A stretch of 64,000 nucleotides of DNA, from positions 1 through 64,000 of the forward strand of contig VFIW01000081.1 in the NCBI GenBank assembly GCA_006386115.1. The letters run 5' to 3'. This DNA is from Globisporangium splendens (lineage: Eukaryota; Oomycota; Peronosporomycetes; Pythiales; Pythiaceae). Each line of letters starts with the position of its first letter. Position 1 is the stretch's first letter. The notes beneath the pieces were generated by a model. The model made no database searches, was not told where the DNA came from, and was given only the letters and a program-made list of their open reading frames with translations. A program made the translations under genes and the position numbers. This document shows positions 41,401 through 53,997 of the stretch, one piece after another.

Positions 41401-44400
41401 TCTGTAAATTCATGGAGTGAAACGTAGCCACACGTTCTGCGAGCCTGCGCTTGCGTTTCCGAGTTACTGCGTGGATTTGAACCGCGTGCAGCACCTTCAT
41501 CTGCGTGTGAAAGCGCATGCGATGCACCACGGCGCTGATTTTTCGCTTGTCTGCGTGACTGTGGTGCACGAACCGCCTCCAGCGATGCCACGTGTGCCTC
41601 ACAACCTGGGTGCTCGCGAATTCAACCGAGAGCAGAGCCATCGCGCGACGCAGTTTATTGTCGACGACAAATTGCTTCCACTGCGCCACGAGACGCGTTT
41701 GCGTACTGCGAAGGTATGTCGCTGCGATCGCGTGCTGGAATTGTGTCAGCATGCGTGCTTCCTCACGAAATTCGAGCCAACGTCGCCATGCGCGCTGTAT
41801 GGATTTCCGCGTTCCTGTACGTGTTACGACAAAGAGCTTCCGCCAAGAACCCCACGAGCGCAGCATCAACAGAATCTTACTAGTAGCCTTCACGATCTCG
41901 TGGCATCGACGTCGCTCGATTGCGTTCCGCACGACGCGTTGCCAATTTGAAAAGCAACAATACACAGCCTGCAGTCTCCATCGAAGCAGCAATTTCCGGC
42001 TCGTAGCGTTTAGTCGCTGGATATGCGCAGTCTCGTGGCGCCAAAGCGCGATGGCAGCTTTCAGCGTTCGAGTCGTGTAGTGAATCTCGCCTTGGACGAT
42101 GCGTTCTCGTCGTTGTATGGCCAGTTGATGGTGCGCAAGCAATGCGCGCCAGGCTTTCCGAACAAATGCATGCTTCCAAGCGTGTGCAGCCATCGCAAGT
42201 CGATCCGAACTGCGCTTGTTAAATGCTACGACCTGCACCCACGCGGTCCAGACTCGAGGCAAGAGTTTTTGCTGATGGAAGTGGCGAATGGCAAGTCTCT
42301 TTTTGCGACCAAGGGTCCACAACGTTTGCCAGCGCAGGAAATGACGTGCGACCTGGTGATCGCGCAGGATCGAGACGAACAACTTTGCTTTGTCGCTGGC
42401 TGCGCGGTGATGCTTCTTTGCATCCACGGCATGTTTGAGCGCTGCGAGTCCCTTGTGGAATGCTGCGAGACGCTGTAACGTCACTGCTGTGTGCTGTAGA
42501 TGGAGCTTCCTCTGCACGTGCTGATGCCACGCTGCAATGATAGTGGATGCCGTCTTCATATCGCATTTTGAGGACAACAGGCGTGCGATATTGGTGAGTC
42601 GCCGCGTTTGCGTCGCGTACTGGCGCCAGCCACGGAAGGATGAACAGAGCAGCAAGATCTGGAGCCGCTCGGTATTGGCCCGAAGCTGCTGGCGATGGTA
42701 TTGCGACAGCGCCGTGTGCGTCCGCCACGTTTGCCAGCTGGTACGCACCAATTTCGCTTCGTACCGCACGAGTGCGACCGTGGTTTGGACACGCTTCGTG
42801 CGTCTTGAGACGGCAAACTGTGTCCAGATCTCGAAAAGCGCACGCACAAGGCGTAAGCACGTCGCTGAGTACACCTGCAGCACCATGCGTCGCTGCAGCT
42901 GCAAGTGCACGCACCAGTGGTGCCATGTCGAGAAGTACGCGTTCAAGATTCGTTGCCACCACTGCGTAGTCGCCAGTGTGTGCTGTGTCTTCGCATGCTT
43001 TGCATTGGCGACGTAGTGGCGCCAGCGACGCCAGCATCGCGACGTCTTGCTGAAGATGGACTTTCTAGCCAGCACACACTGCTGCTTTTCGGTCATTGAG
43101 AACACGTGCCAGTATGCAAAAGTGCGTCGCAAATGGTTTTTCTGCCATAGCTCGAGCGCTGCAAGTGTACTCTCCCGAAGCACGCGTTCATTGTGAGCGT
43201 CAATGGCCCATTTTCGGAATGATTTCGCGACCGGAAGGCATCGCCATCGCACAAGCGTGGCCCTGACGCTGCAGTCAAAGGGCTCGGTACTAGCGTCCTT
43301 CATGCGGTAGTGTTTGCTGCTGGCAGCCGACAAGGCGGCGATCTGCTGTTGCAAGCGACAGATCGCGACCCATTGCTTCCATTTACGATCCTGCCACTGG
43401 GTCCACGCTTGCCACGTCGTCGCGAGCAATCTCCGGTGGACTTTCGTGCGCATAACGTTTTCACAAATGTTCAGCGTCGTCATGCGCGCCTCGATTTGTT
43501 GCGTGAGCCACTCCGCGAGGAAGGTGCCATGGAGCTGCTGGAGTGCTAGCATTTGCGCGCTGCTCGCGTTTCCGCAGCACGAATGCTGCAAATGGAGGCA
43601 ACAATGGTGTGTGGCTGCGTTGTGCTGCTGCATCTTGCGAGCGCTCATGACATGAAACGCTTTGCACCGCCGAAAGGAGCCATTCAAGGTCGTTTGCTTC
43701 TGCATCGCCACACAGTGTTTCAACAGACACGCGGTTCTTCTGGCAGCCTGCGATCGAAGGTGCCAGGTGCTCAGCACTCGCTTAGCCCTGAAATGCACAA
43801 GCTTGTCGTGATTGCTCTGAGCTGCGTGAAGCTGCGTTCGTTTGGCTTTAGCGCACGTTTTCCACATGGAGAAACAATTTGCAAAGGTGTTTTCCTTCTT
43901 GGTGACATGCATCATCGCGACGAGGCGACGATGGTCTCGCCGCAAGCGCCAGTGGGACTTCCACGTTAGAAACGTGACCTGGAGCTGCTGGTGGCACCAT
44001 TTGTCAAGCACGCGTGCGACGTGATCATGCTGCTTGACTCGGAGAAGGTACAGATGTCGCCATGCACCCCATGCTTTGGTTAACGACGTCATGCCTCGGT
44101 GACTCTGGCAGCGGCCATGCGCAACCTGAAGCGTCTTTCTCCAGGTCGCGAGTGCTTCCCAGTGCACGAGAGTGCGTCGCATCCTTTGCAAACCAAGTTT
44201 CATCGCCACTCCTGCTACCCGAGCTCGCTCCTGCTGTCTGCGCTTCCAAAAGCACCGCCACGACGTAAACCCGCGTCGTTTGTACGAAACCTCGACAAAT
44301 CGCTTCACCAAATGCAGCGTTTGGACCTCGCGGAATGCGATGCGCCACGCTGACCACGTTGCATGCAGCAGGCGATCCCGCTGTATTACGTGCGCGATGT

Positions 44401-46993
44401 GACCGCATTTCCGCGTTTGCTCTAGTCGCGTTTGCGTAAATACATTCCACGCATGAACACACATCGAGGCTCGCGCGTGAGATTTCTGTTGGATCCTCTC
44501 GACGCCTTTGAGCTGCTGGACTCGCCTGGTAGACACGTGGTCCGAGAACGCGCGCCAGCATTTGCGCATTATGCGCAACACACACCGATACCGCGCATGA
44601 ACCACGAGATCGAGATTAAGCAACTTGCGCTGCGTAGCATGACGCCACGACTCGATACACGCACAAAGCATATGGCGACGATGCAAACTGAGAAGCACAC
44701 GAACGATGCAACGTTGTACTTGAGTCACTTTGCGCCACGCATTCCAATGCCTTCGCTTTTCCAGCCGATGTATTTCTGTGATTCGGTGGCTGTCTTGTTG
44801 TCGGGAGGTTGCCAAATGCATTGCCCAATGCGTGAAGACTTGCTGCAGCCAGCGGACGTCGCGTCTAGCAACAGCGTCCAGCACCATCAACGTGATGTTT
44901 CGCTTGGCCTCTTTCCATGATACCCACCATGAGAAAGCTCGCTCGCGCACACGCCTCCGTTGACGTCTTTCCAATCGTGCACGTAGCTGCCGGAGCTTGT
45001 GATTCCTCTCCAACCAGCGTTTCCAGCATTCGAAAATGTCTCGCTGATCGCGTCGGCAGTGTTTCCGGCGACAATAAGATATCTTGAGATGAATTCCATG
45101 CGCATAGCGCACATATGCACGCCAGCAGCGCCAATACGAGACGAGCATTTTGCTGCGATAGCGGTCTGCAGCTCGTTGTTCAACATCACTTGCAGATTGA
45201 CGACGAGCGACAAAGCGTCTCCACTGCCGGATGGCGCTGCGTCTGGAGCTGCGTTTATGGAGTTGAGACGCCGCTTGTGTCATCGCAAGCGTGTGTTTCC
45301 AAGCTGCCAGCACCTGAGAGAGAACCCTGCGGTCATGGTGCTTGGATGCCGCGTTGCCCCGCCGCATTTGCTGTAGGCACGCTCGCCAATGGTCGACACA
45401 CCCGCGCAGGTGATTCCGAGCTCGCCGTTGCGCGATCCAGGCGCATTTGGCATGTTGACACTTGTGGAGTTCTGTGAAAAGGACCCATTTTTGAAAACAT
45501 GCGAACGCGAAATCGAGCATCTGAGCACGCCGTCTCTGGTTCAAATTCCTACGAAACGCATGCTTCTTTCGGGTATCGCTTCGCCAAGTATGGAATATGA
45601 CGCGAAGCTTCCACACCCATAGACGGAGCGCGACATGCTGAGTCACGGACATCGACTCGGTTGATGGCGGGTTTCCCATGCGCTGCAGCACCGAAATGGG
45701 CAAAACCTGACACTGAGTCTCGAACGAATGCGTCTCTGGCAATGTGATGAGAACCCAATGGAACACAGCGTGCGCGCACACGGGAGACATAGACGCTCGC
45801 CAATGCCGGAGCTGTTCCTGCTGATGTCTCTTGACGATGCGTCTCATAGCGTCATGTGGCTTCCAGTTCTCAAATGTGGCCGCTAGTGTTTGAAAATCCG
45901 CGTCCAGACGCTGAAATTGGTCCTGAACCTGGGTGCGAGCGGGAGGTGGAGCGGTTCCAGAGCGATCGCCGTCGTCGACACTGAAAATGGGCTCACCTTC
46001 ATCATCTTTTTCACGTCTCTGGATCTCTGTGTTCTGATCGACTTCATCTGTGACCATCGTGAGATCAGCTGTGCTCGGTTCGTTGTACGAGCGACTGCTT
46101 GGGTCCACCCTTCACTGATAATGTTGTGACGGCGATGCTGCGTGTTTCTTGCTGTTGTCCATAGATTCGAGTCGCTTTCGTCGTCGCTGCGGCTCTTGTG
46201 CGAGAGTTGCGGCATTGTGAAGCACGTTTCCTTTCAGCGAAGGACGGTGGATTGCAGCCCGTCGAGAGGCTTTAACAGTATTGCTTGGCTGGAACGACAG
46301 CATGTCGCTAAAGTGGTCGCATGGCTTCTCGTCGTCATTACTATGACGTGCTGAGAACGCCGACGAAGGTGATGAGAGCGGGGGTCGTACGAAGCGAACA
46401 CCAGCGCGTGCTGCTTTTGGGGAGAATGCAAGTGGCGTCACGGCTCCGGGTTCGTCACGGCTGTCTAATGTGGACCGTCGTCGTGGATGGGTCTGGCTTT
46501 GATAATTACTGGAGCTGTGCCGCGTCTCTCTCTGTGCTTCAGCTTCCTTCAAGGTCTCGTCTGCTGACTCTACGCGTGCTGACGAAGACGTCGCTGTGTG
46601 TGTCTTGCTAAAGCGACATAGTCGCTTGACGACCTGTGGCTGCATTGACGCGGTAAACCGTTCGATCTTCCTGCGCCAATCGCGGTCGGGGTCGATCGAG
46701 AGCGACAGCAGACAACGGTGGTACTCTGCGTCCTCGGGGGTTCCAATGCCATACCGTTCAAACACGCTGTAGGATGCTTCAATGAGCTCAATCAGCGACA
46801 TGGGACTGCCATCGTGGCGCAATGATGACGGTGCTGCGCTTTGACCGCGCTGCCGTTCCGTTCGCGCATGGATCTGCGATAGCACGAGCGCCACCGTTTG
46901 CTGCTGCTCCAGGTACTGGCGCCGGTGTTGAAGGGGTGCCGATGCATCCGTCGATGATAATGCATTTTTCAATGCCAATGCGCGATGCTGCAC
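38419..46993 (-). CDS. Giant Sfi1-like centrin-binding repeat protein, interrupted by two in-frame stops
   Basis: On the minus strand one frame runs from at least 46993 to 38696, then after an 82-nt intron (GTACGT..GCTGCAG) ends with exon 38613-38419. It would encode ~2,800 residues. Nearly all consists of degenerate Sfi1-type repeats with an aromatic/Trp core every ~30-35 residues (AFVSWHQRV, ALFEIWTQFAV, AYFSTWHHWCV, CWRRWRHYVANAKHA). Sfi1 repeats form a long helix that binds centrin at spindle poles and basal bodies, consistent with a flagellated organism. Two stops fall in this frame: TGA at 46114-46112 and TAG at 40009-40007. The frame is unchanged across both, and after the TAG a Trp motif (EWSKRV) follows at once. 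The true start is unclear; no ATG was found upstream of 46993 before a stop, so an upstream exon is likely. Confidence 0.75.
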
Positions 46994-48493
46994 GCTCGTG
47001 CTGCTGGTGTCCTGTGTCGTGATTGCGCCATTGTGACGTAGCGCTTCGCTTCGTCAGCTGAAAGCAAGATGTTGCCACAGACTCGGACTCAGCAACTACT
47101 CAGACGCTGCATTCAAGGGTATGGCTCGAGTACGACGACCGTACAAAGCATGGTGGTTGACTACGACTGCAGAAACCATCGAATCATGTTGCTGCATTCG
47201 AAGATATTCTGAGTCGATCCGAACTTTGATGCTTTGATTGGGGCGTTAGCCTATTTGAGGAAAATGACCTCGTTTTGCATGATGCCCATCGACTTCCTTG
47301 TGAATGGCATCCTTGTTAATGAGACTCAAGTATTCTTTACTGTATGTAGATCATAGGTTAAATAGAATTACCTCCTCTCTCTCTCTCTTGTGAATGGCAT
47401 CCAGCAGACACACACACACATCTGTCAAAAGCGCATAGGGATGAACTCCCGGCGCGATCAGCAATCAGCGCGAAGGGGATGACTCTTTGCACATACACGA
47501 TTGAGCTCAGTCGCACACGCTCGGCTCCACTGGAAGGGACTCAGCACAATGCTCACGAGCGAATTGAAATGCATTTGGATGTGCACACGCCACCGTCCAT
47601 AACGACAGCATGATGCTTTTGCGATGGGGGTGGGATTTTCGTTCGGTCAGGTGGGGGAGGGATGGCTGGCACAAACGGCCAAAAGCTCTGCTGCATTGGC
47701 TGTGGACCGGCTACATGGTCTGACGCTTTCCTCTATGGACACATTATCTCGCGTTTGACAGCGCGTATGCTATATAGAGAGAGATTTTACATATAAATCT
47801 AAGATCTTCATAGGGTTTGGAAAGGTAGCATGCATCTCTGGGAGGTGGGCAAACCGCGGAGTGTGACGATGCCAGTAGTCTGAGTGGCCATTCCTTTTTG
47901 TCAGATCAACCAAGCGGACAATAGCCTTTTTATACCGTGCTTATCTCTTTGATGTGCGTGAAATGCTGTCAGCCTGTGCTAATGTGCCGCTCTAGCTTAA
48001 GTAATAGTGCTGAGCTGATGCATACTCAATACAACGGGTTCCGACCTTTTCTGCAAAGGACACACTCGGTGCATCCCGCGCCTTCTGCCAGGGAACTCGC
48101 GTTTGCCCGGAAACCAGCTGGCGCCTTCCGCCCCCCACCATATGGCGCGCCGCGCTGACTTCCTCCCATAGCGAAACGCTTTTCAACAATCAGCAGCCAG
48201 CGCCGCGATCCCAGCTGGGTTCCCAGCGCACATCGATCAGCGCTCCGAAGGGCTCTTTCTACTGCGTCGTCGTATGGAAAAGCGCCGCTGCCCATCAGCC
48301 AGCTCGGTGTGGGCGTGCGGCTTTTACATGCCACCCGCCATACGCCAATTCGACCTCTGCCGCACGAGTCTTTTTGGCGAGTCTTCTCGTCCGTCGTAGC
48401 ATACAAAAAGGGACTCGACGCCTTCGGGACGCATCGCACGCGACACGACCTGACCTGACAGCCACTTACAGAGAGAGAGAGAGAGACAGCAAG
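46994..48493. other. Divergent intergenic region between the Sfi1-like and CAP genes
   Basis: About 1.5 kb without a supported gene. It holds a CT-rich tract near 47374-47388, a short CA run near 47407-47421, and the 16-mer cttgtgaatggcatcc twice (47297-47312 and 47387-47402). Confidence 0.5.
47297..47402 (+). repeat. 16-bp direct repeat pair spaced 90 bp apart
   Basis: cttgtgaatggcatcc occurs at 47297-47312 and again at 47387-47402, the second copy directly after a (CT)n tract. No inverted termini or coding content lie between. Confidence 0.8.
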
Positions 48494-49693
48494 ATGAAGA
48501 CGTCGACGGTGCTCGCATTGACGGTAGCCGTGTTCGCTGCCGGCGCAAGCGCGCAGGATGGCGCGTTCACGAACGAGGACAAGGCGCTCTGGATCGACCG
48601 CCACAACTACTTCCGCATGGCGGCGTTGCCTTGGTCTGCGGCCAACATGCTCAAGATGAAGTGGAGCGACGACCTGGCTACGGCCGCGATCAACGAGGCG
48701 AAGGCGTGCGCGGCTGCGACGGGTTCCGGCATCAATGTGCACACGCAAGCCGCGACCGACACGAAGTCGGTCGTTGACTCGGCGTTCCAGGAATGGGCCG
48801 TCGTGGCTGCGCTCAAGGTGCTGCCGTCGTTGACTGCGCCAAAGGATGGCGAAGCCGTCGGCACGGGCGTGTACAACTCGTACTCGCAGATCGTGTGGTC
48901 CTCGACGAACCAAGTTGGGTGCGGCTACGCGACGTGCGGCACCGGCAAGTCGGTCGTGTGCAAGTACGCCCCTGTGGGCAATGGCGCGAACGAGCCATGG
49001 TACATTCACAACACGCCAAACTCGCAATGCCCGGCTGGCACGCAGGGCGACGCAGGGCTTTGCATTGTCCCAGGCGACGCTGGCAACAACGACATCGCGC
49101 CGATCCCAGCCGGCGCTCATGCGTATGAAACGTTTGCGACCTTCATGAGCAACGAGTTGAAGGCGTTGAAGGGCGAGACCGTCAATGTCGGCTCCGGAAG
49201 CAGCACGGCCGATGGTGGCCCGATGACTGGAATGAACGCGAGTACCAACCCCAATGCGGCAAATACGACGAACGAGGAGAATGCTACCGCCAAGTCGATT
49301 GGCTTTGGCAGTCTGACCGACGGATCGGATGGTGCTCCTGGCGTCGTGCGTCCAAGCTCCGGCAGCGGTTCGACGTTCTCGAACGAGGTGACTACGTCTG
49401 AACCTGCTGCTGGAGGTGCCGGCGCATCCACAGCCGCGACCTCTGCCGACGAAGCCGTGGCCGCAGCCTCGCCATCCAAGAAGAGTGCGAAGGAAAGTGG
49501 CACCGTGACGGGAGCGAACAACAAGTCGAGTGGGGAAGACAGTGAGGGTGGCGGCATTACGCCGGCCGGTTGGGCGGGTGTGATCGTTGTCGGGTGCGTC
49601 GTGGTCGCCGGTATCGCCGTGTTCACGAGCTACCGCAAGAACCAGCGCCGCCAGCGCGAGATCATGCAGAACGGCGGCATCCACATCTTGTAG
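48494..49693 (+). CDS. CAP/SCP (PR-1-like) domain type I membrane protein
   Basis: Intronless, 399 residues. Signal peptide MKTSTVLALTVAVFAAGASA, then a CAP domain at ~25-165 with family motifs: WIDRHNYFRMAALPWSAANM, WSDDLATAAINEA, GVYNSYSQIVWSST (CAP signature) and VCKYAPVGN. A Ser/Thr/Ala-rich, probably O-glycosylated stalk follows (~200-350), then a single membrane helix (WAGVIVVGCVVVAGIAVF) and a short basic cytoplasmic tail (RKNQRRQREIMQNGG). CAP proteins are extracellular and bind lipids/sterols; oomycete members resemble plant PR-1. A GA tract (48472-48487) sits just before the ATG. A related gene lies at 60820-61959. The long antisense frame here is a shadow. Confidence 0.93.
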   Translation: MKTSTVLALTVAVFAAGASAQDGAFTNEDKALWIDRHNYFRMAALPWSAANMLKMKWSDDLATAAINEAKACAAATGSGINVHTQAATDTKSVVDSAFQEWAVVAALKVLPSLTAPKDGEAVGTGVYNSYSQIVWSSTNQVGCGYATCGTGKSVVCKYAPVGNGANEPWYIHNTPNSQCPAGTQGDAGLCIVPGDAGNNDIAPIPAGAHAYETFATFMSNELKALKGETVNVGSGSSTADGGPMTGMNASTNPNAANTTNEENATAKSIGFGSLTDGSDGAPGVVRPSSGSGSTFSNEVTTSEPAAGGAGASTAATSADEAVAAASPSKKSAKESGTVTGANNKSSGEDSEGGGITPAGWAGVIVVGCVVVAGIAVFTSYRKNQRRQREIMQNGGIHIL

Positions 49694-50775
49694 ACTCCCG
49701 CCCAGTCCAGCAGCTCCCTAGTCTATTTTTGCGTGCTTTTCCGTTTTTTTGAGACGCCTACAGTATTATGAAGACATTGAACCCATTCTTTTCCATGACG
49801 GACTTGCCTTGAACGCCACTTGCTTGTGCAGAGCTCGTGTGCGCAGATGTCAACTCACACATGTCAAACAGGAGGAATCGCATATGAAGGCGACGAAAAT
49901 GCCATTGCGAATCTTTTGCGAACCTCGTTTTTGCGGCAATATGGCATTGACCAAAGGAAGCACAAATTGGCTACCAGGAAGTTTATGATATATTCCCACA
50001 ACTCATATAAATAACTTGCACTTGCAATCAGATCTGTAGTTTTTTGCATCCAAACTTCGATTTTTTGGACGATTCCCGAAACCCTACAGATGACGCTCCA
50101 CTGTGCCTCGCATGGCCATAAAAAGCCGAGCTCTGTCACGTAAACTACGTGTGGGTACACTGTGCCTCTTGAGGCATAAATTTCAAGTTAAATTACACTC
50201 ATTTTTTTCCACGAGCGTAAACTACGTGTCAGCACAAACTCGGTGCCTCTTGAAAATTGCTTCCGAAGTAAATTACACATAGGTTCACTGCCGTTTTTTA
50301 TCATCATCCTTCCGTATGTTACCCGTAAACTACACTGTACTGTACTTTATAGAGCACTCTCTCGCTCTCATTCAAGTTGGCAATAAAAGAGAAAGGAAAA
50401 AAAAACACACAGCTCAGCAGAGTGATGATCGCTCTCTCCCCCCTCCCTGTCCCCCCTCCTCCCTTGTTTTTTCCACTATCACACCACCGCGCGTTCTTCC
50501 ATACTCAGCGCCATATAAAAAAGCGCAAGAGAAGAGAAGCAAGCGGTGTTCTCTGGACGCGAGCGGAATCCGGTTTTCTCTCCATTGTTCACACGAGGGA
50601 CGACGCGCAGCTCCCCCTCTTACTTCGTTGCGCTGTCTGCCGTCGTTGTTGGCGTTCGCACTGTGCGTCTGAGTGCAAAGTTGCGGCGGAAAACGGCGAA
50701 GAGTTGAAGAAAACGGAGTGCGGATACACGCGGTGAAGAAGGAAAGAAGAAGCCGATTTGATTAAAGAAGCGAAT
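49694..50775. other. Intergenic region with degenerate repeats
   Basis: Between the CAP gene and the PH-ANK-AGC kinase. It contains the repeats at 50139-50336 and pyrimidine-rich sequence (about 50430-50480) near the kinase promoter. No gene is supported. Confidence 0.5.
50139..50336 (+). repeat. Degenerate tandem repeat, two full units and a partial one
   Basis: Units begin with gtaaactacgtgt at 50139 and 50216 and the related gtaaactacactgt at 50324. The first two share gtgcctcttga and a downstream taaattacac in the same order. Unit length is about 77-108 bp. Confidence 0.65.
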
Positions 50776-53668
50776 ATGTCGAGCAGTCTGCGGTTCAAGT
50801 CGTCGCGTCGACGCGGCAACAGCCAGGAGGCGAACTACGGCAGCACGGCGCACAATGGGAGCGGCATGCTTGGCTCGAGTCCCGGCGGCGGCTACAGCCG
50901 CAACACGATCTCGGCCGCGCCGGGAAAAGGGTTCCACGCGGGCTTTGGCGGCAGCGGCAACAATTTGAGCTCGTCGGGCGGTCCGCACTCGCACTCGCCG
51001 TCGTCGTACAAGGAGGAAGGAGGCAGCGGCGCGTTTGTGTCGAGCAAGACGGGGTTCCTGACCAAGCGCGCGATGTCGTCGATGGACGCGTTCGCGAACT
51101 GGAAGGAGCGCTTCTTCGTGCTCGCTGAGGGCCACTTGTCGTATTATAAGCAGGGCGGCGGGTTCTTCAACTCGGGCAAGGAAGACATCGCGCACTTGAA
51201 AGGTGAACTGGAGCTCACGTCGGACTCGATTGTGCGCAAGAGCAACATTGACGACAAAGCGAATTGCTTCGAAGTGGTCACGCCGACGAAGAAGATGTTT
51301 GCGCAAGCGAGCACCGCGAAGGAGATGGAGGACTGGGTGAAGTGCATTCGCGCGCATATCAACGCGCTGAAGCGTCCTCAAGGTCGCGGCAGTTTCCATG
51401 ATGCGTCTCCGCCGTTCTCGGCCGCGCCAGCGTCGGGCATGGAAGACTACTCTCGGCCAAGCATGCTGGAAGATCACGAGATTGTGCGTGGGGCGAACAT
51501 GTCGAGCGACCCGAAGGATATGGTTATCAAGCAGCTTTTGGAGGAAAATCGTCAGCTCCGTGAACAGTTGACGATGAAGGACCAGATCATCCACGAACTC
51601 GAAATGAACGGCGGTCGATCGGTTGATGCGCCGAGCGCGCCTGGCGGAGGCAAGATTCGTCAATCAGCACCTCAAATGATCTTGGATCTGCGCGATGTGA
51701 AGAAGAAACAATTCCAACTTTTTGATGCCGCCGAAATCGGTAACTGGCATTTGATTGCGACTTTGCTTCGTGATAACGTGGTTGACGTCAACGGCGTGGG
51801 CATTAACCAGACGACGGCACTGCACTTGGCGGCGAAGAACAACCACCCGAATGCTGTGAAGGAACTTCTCGCCAGAAGCGCTGAACCTTCGGCCCGTAAC
51901 GGCGACAGCTACACGCCGCTGCACCTTGCCGTCCAAGAGGGAAACGTCGCGTATGTGAACCTGGTTGCCTTCTTGTGGATTTTGTACTGCTATGTTGGAT
52001 GCTTACTTTGTTCTTGATTCTGCTTATGTAGGTGTGTTGAAGAGCTCCTGAACGCTGGCGCCGACCCGAATGCCACCGATTACCAGGGCAACGGTGCGAT
52101 TCACATGGCTGCTGAAGGTGGCAACATCGCGATTGCGAAGCTGTTAGTCGCGAAGGGGGCACGCATTGATGCTCCAAATGCAAGCGGATCTCTCCCTGTT
52201 CACTTGTCTCCTATCGGCCACCCAATTCGTGTACTCCTTGGCAGTGGCTCCAATCTTGCTGCGACGAACCCATCGCAACCTCCAAAGCCCCGAGGCGAAG
52301 TACATGAAAACAACGATACGCAAGTCAGTCATCTCGCGTTCAAGAACAAATACCAGAAGGATTTGGCGCTTGGTCCACGCGACTTCGAATTCGTCAAGGT
52401 GTTGGGACGCGGTGCGTTTGCGAAGGTGTACCTGGTACGAGGCAAGGGGTCGAACCGCGATAAGTGGTATGCGTTGAAGGCGTACAACAAGCAGGCGATT
52501 GTGCAAAAGAATCAAGCGCAGTACATTCACACGGAGAAGGCAGCACTTCAAGCATGCTCGGACCACCCGTACATTGTCACTCTTTACTACGCGTTCCAGT
52601 CTCAGGATCGTCTGTTTTTGGTCATGGAGTACTGTGGCGGTGGCGATCTGCTGTCTGCATTGACCAGACGCAAAGTGTTTACCGAACCAGAAGCAGCGTT
52701 CTACATTGGTGAAATTGCGCTGGCGCTGTCCCACTTGCACTCGAAGAACATTGTGTTCCGTGATTTGAAACCGGAAAACGTTGTCATGGATTTGGAGGGC
52801 CACTGTCTGCTGACAGACTTCGGCATTTCGAAGGAAGGCATCAAGGACCACACGTCTGCGAACACCTTCTGTGGTTCGCCAATGTACCTCGCTCCTGAAA
52901 TGCTTTCTCGATCGGGGTACGTTTATGTACGTTGGTGCTGTCTTTCTTTCTCTCGTGCTAACTCTTTCTGTTTGCTCGCTTTGTGTGTAGACACGGCTTT
53001 GCTTTGGATTGGTATTCTGTTGGAGCCCTGCTGTTTGAGTTGCTGACGGGTCTCCCTCCTTTTTACACGAACGACAAGAAGCAGTTGTTCCACAACATTC
53101 TTCGCGGCCACTTGGTGATTCCGGACCACCTCTCCCCGAATGCGAGAGATTTGATCCAACGACTCCTGCACCGTGACCCAAAGCAGCGTTTGGGCTCTGG
53201 TCCAACGGGCGATCGCGAGATCTTTGTAAGTTTGTTATACTTGTCAATTGTACAGGTGCATTCGCTCGTTACTCAGTTTCTTTCATGCCTTTGTAGACCC
53301 ACCCATTCTTCTCGACAGTCGACTGGGACAAGCTGAAAAGACGCGAACTCGCACCACCGTTCCGTCCAAAGATCACCACGGACCCAACGGGTGTGCCAGA
53401 TACGTCAAATTTCCCTCAGGCATTCACAGACCAAGAGATTTCGGACATTGAGCGCGGCTTTGAGCTGATGGACCCGAATGCGCAACAAATTCAGCGTCCT
53501 GGCAACAGCCAGAAGGACGACCGGCGATTGTTCAAAGACTTTGACTTCACGCCGGAACTCCAGTTGGACAGTGAAGCGAAACAGTTTGAGCAGCTGGCGC
53601 TTCAGCAGAACAGCTTCAAGAATCTTCCTGCTCCTGCTTTGTTGGAAGCGGACGAGTATAGCATTTAG
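50776..53668 (+). CDS. PH domain-ankyrin-AGC protein kinase fusion
   Basis: Predicted exons 50776-51950, 52032-52916, 52991-53225 and 53297-53668 (888 aa), with donors GTATGT, GTACGT and GTAAGT; all junctions in frame. Residues ~1-90 are low complexity. A PH domain follows at ~95-200 (KTGFLTKRAMSSMDAFANW, WKERFFVLAEGHLSYYKQGG). A coiled-coil patch (~255-280) precedes ankyrin repeats (~310-470: TALHLAAKNNHPNAVKELL, GAIHMAAEGGNIAIAKLLV). The kinase domain (~540-800) has GRGAFAKV, the ALKAYNK lysine, FRDLKPENVV, LTDFGIS and an APE segment (SPMYLAPEM). The AGC tail carries PPFRPKI and the hydrophobic motif FKDFDF. All catalytic residues are present. The PH domain implies phosphoinositide-controlled membrane recruitment, as in Akt, but with ankyrins inserted. 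Confidence 0.93.
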
Positions 53669-53997
53669 ATTGTTGTTAGCCCCGATGGAGTGCCTCGAGA
53701 CCGTGCTGTTTGGTGGTGAATGAAGCGCTGTATTGACCCGAGTGGTGCCGAAAACGGACTGCATCAAGACTGATCGAAGAACGTCCGAAATCAAGCAACG
53801 CGCCACATGTTTGAAACGAATATGCAATAGCCCAAGATGTGTTTTGAAACCCAGAAATGCACAGGAATGAACAAAACTCGAGAAAAAAAGAAAGTAAGAG
53901 CATCAATATATGCATGGGAGTTGGTTGTCTTTACATGAAAATATCGGAGCGTGCATTTCCCATGGGGCTCTATCTAACGCTGTCTTTTCTAGTCGCT
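53669..53997. other. Convergent 3' spacer
   Basis: About 330 bp between the ends of the kinase gene and the methyltransferase gene; no feature seen. Confidence 0.5.

Noticed and set aside
48026..49684. 552-codon minus-strand frame opposite the CAP gene
   Set aside because: The plus strand has a signal peptide, CAP motifs and a membrane helix; the antisense has none.
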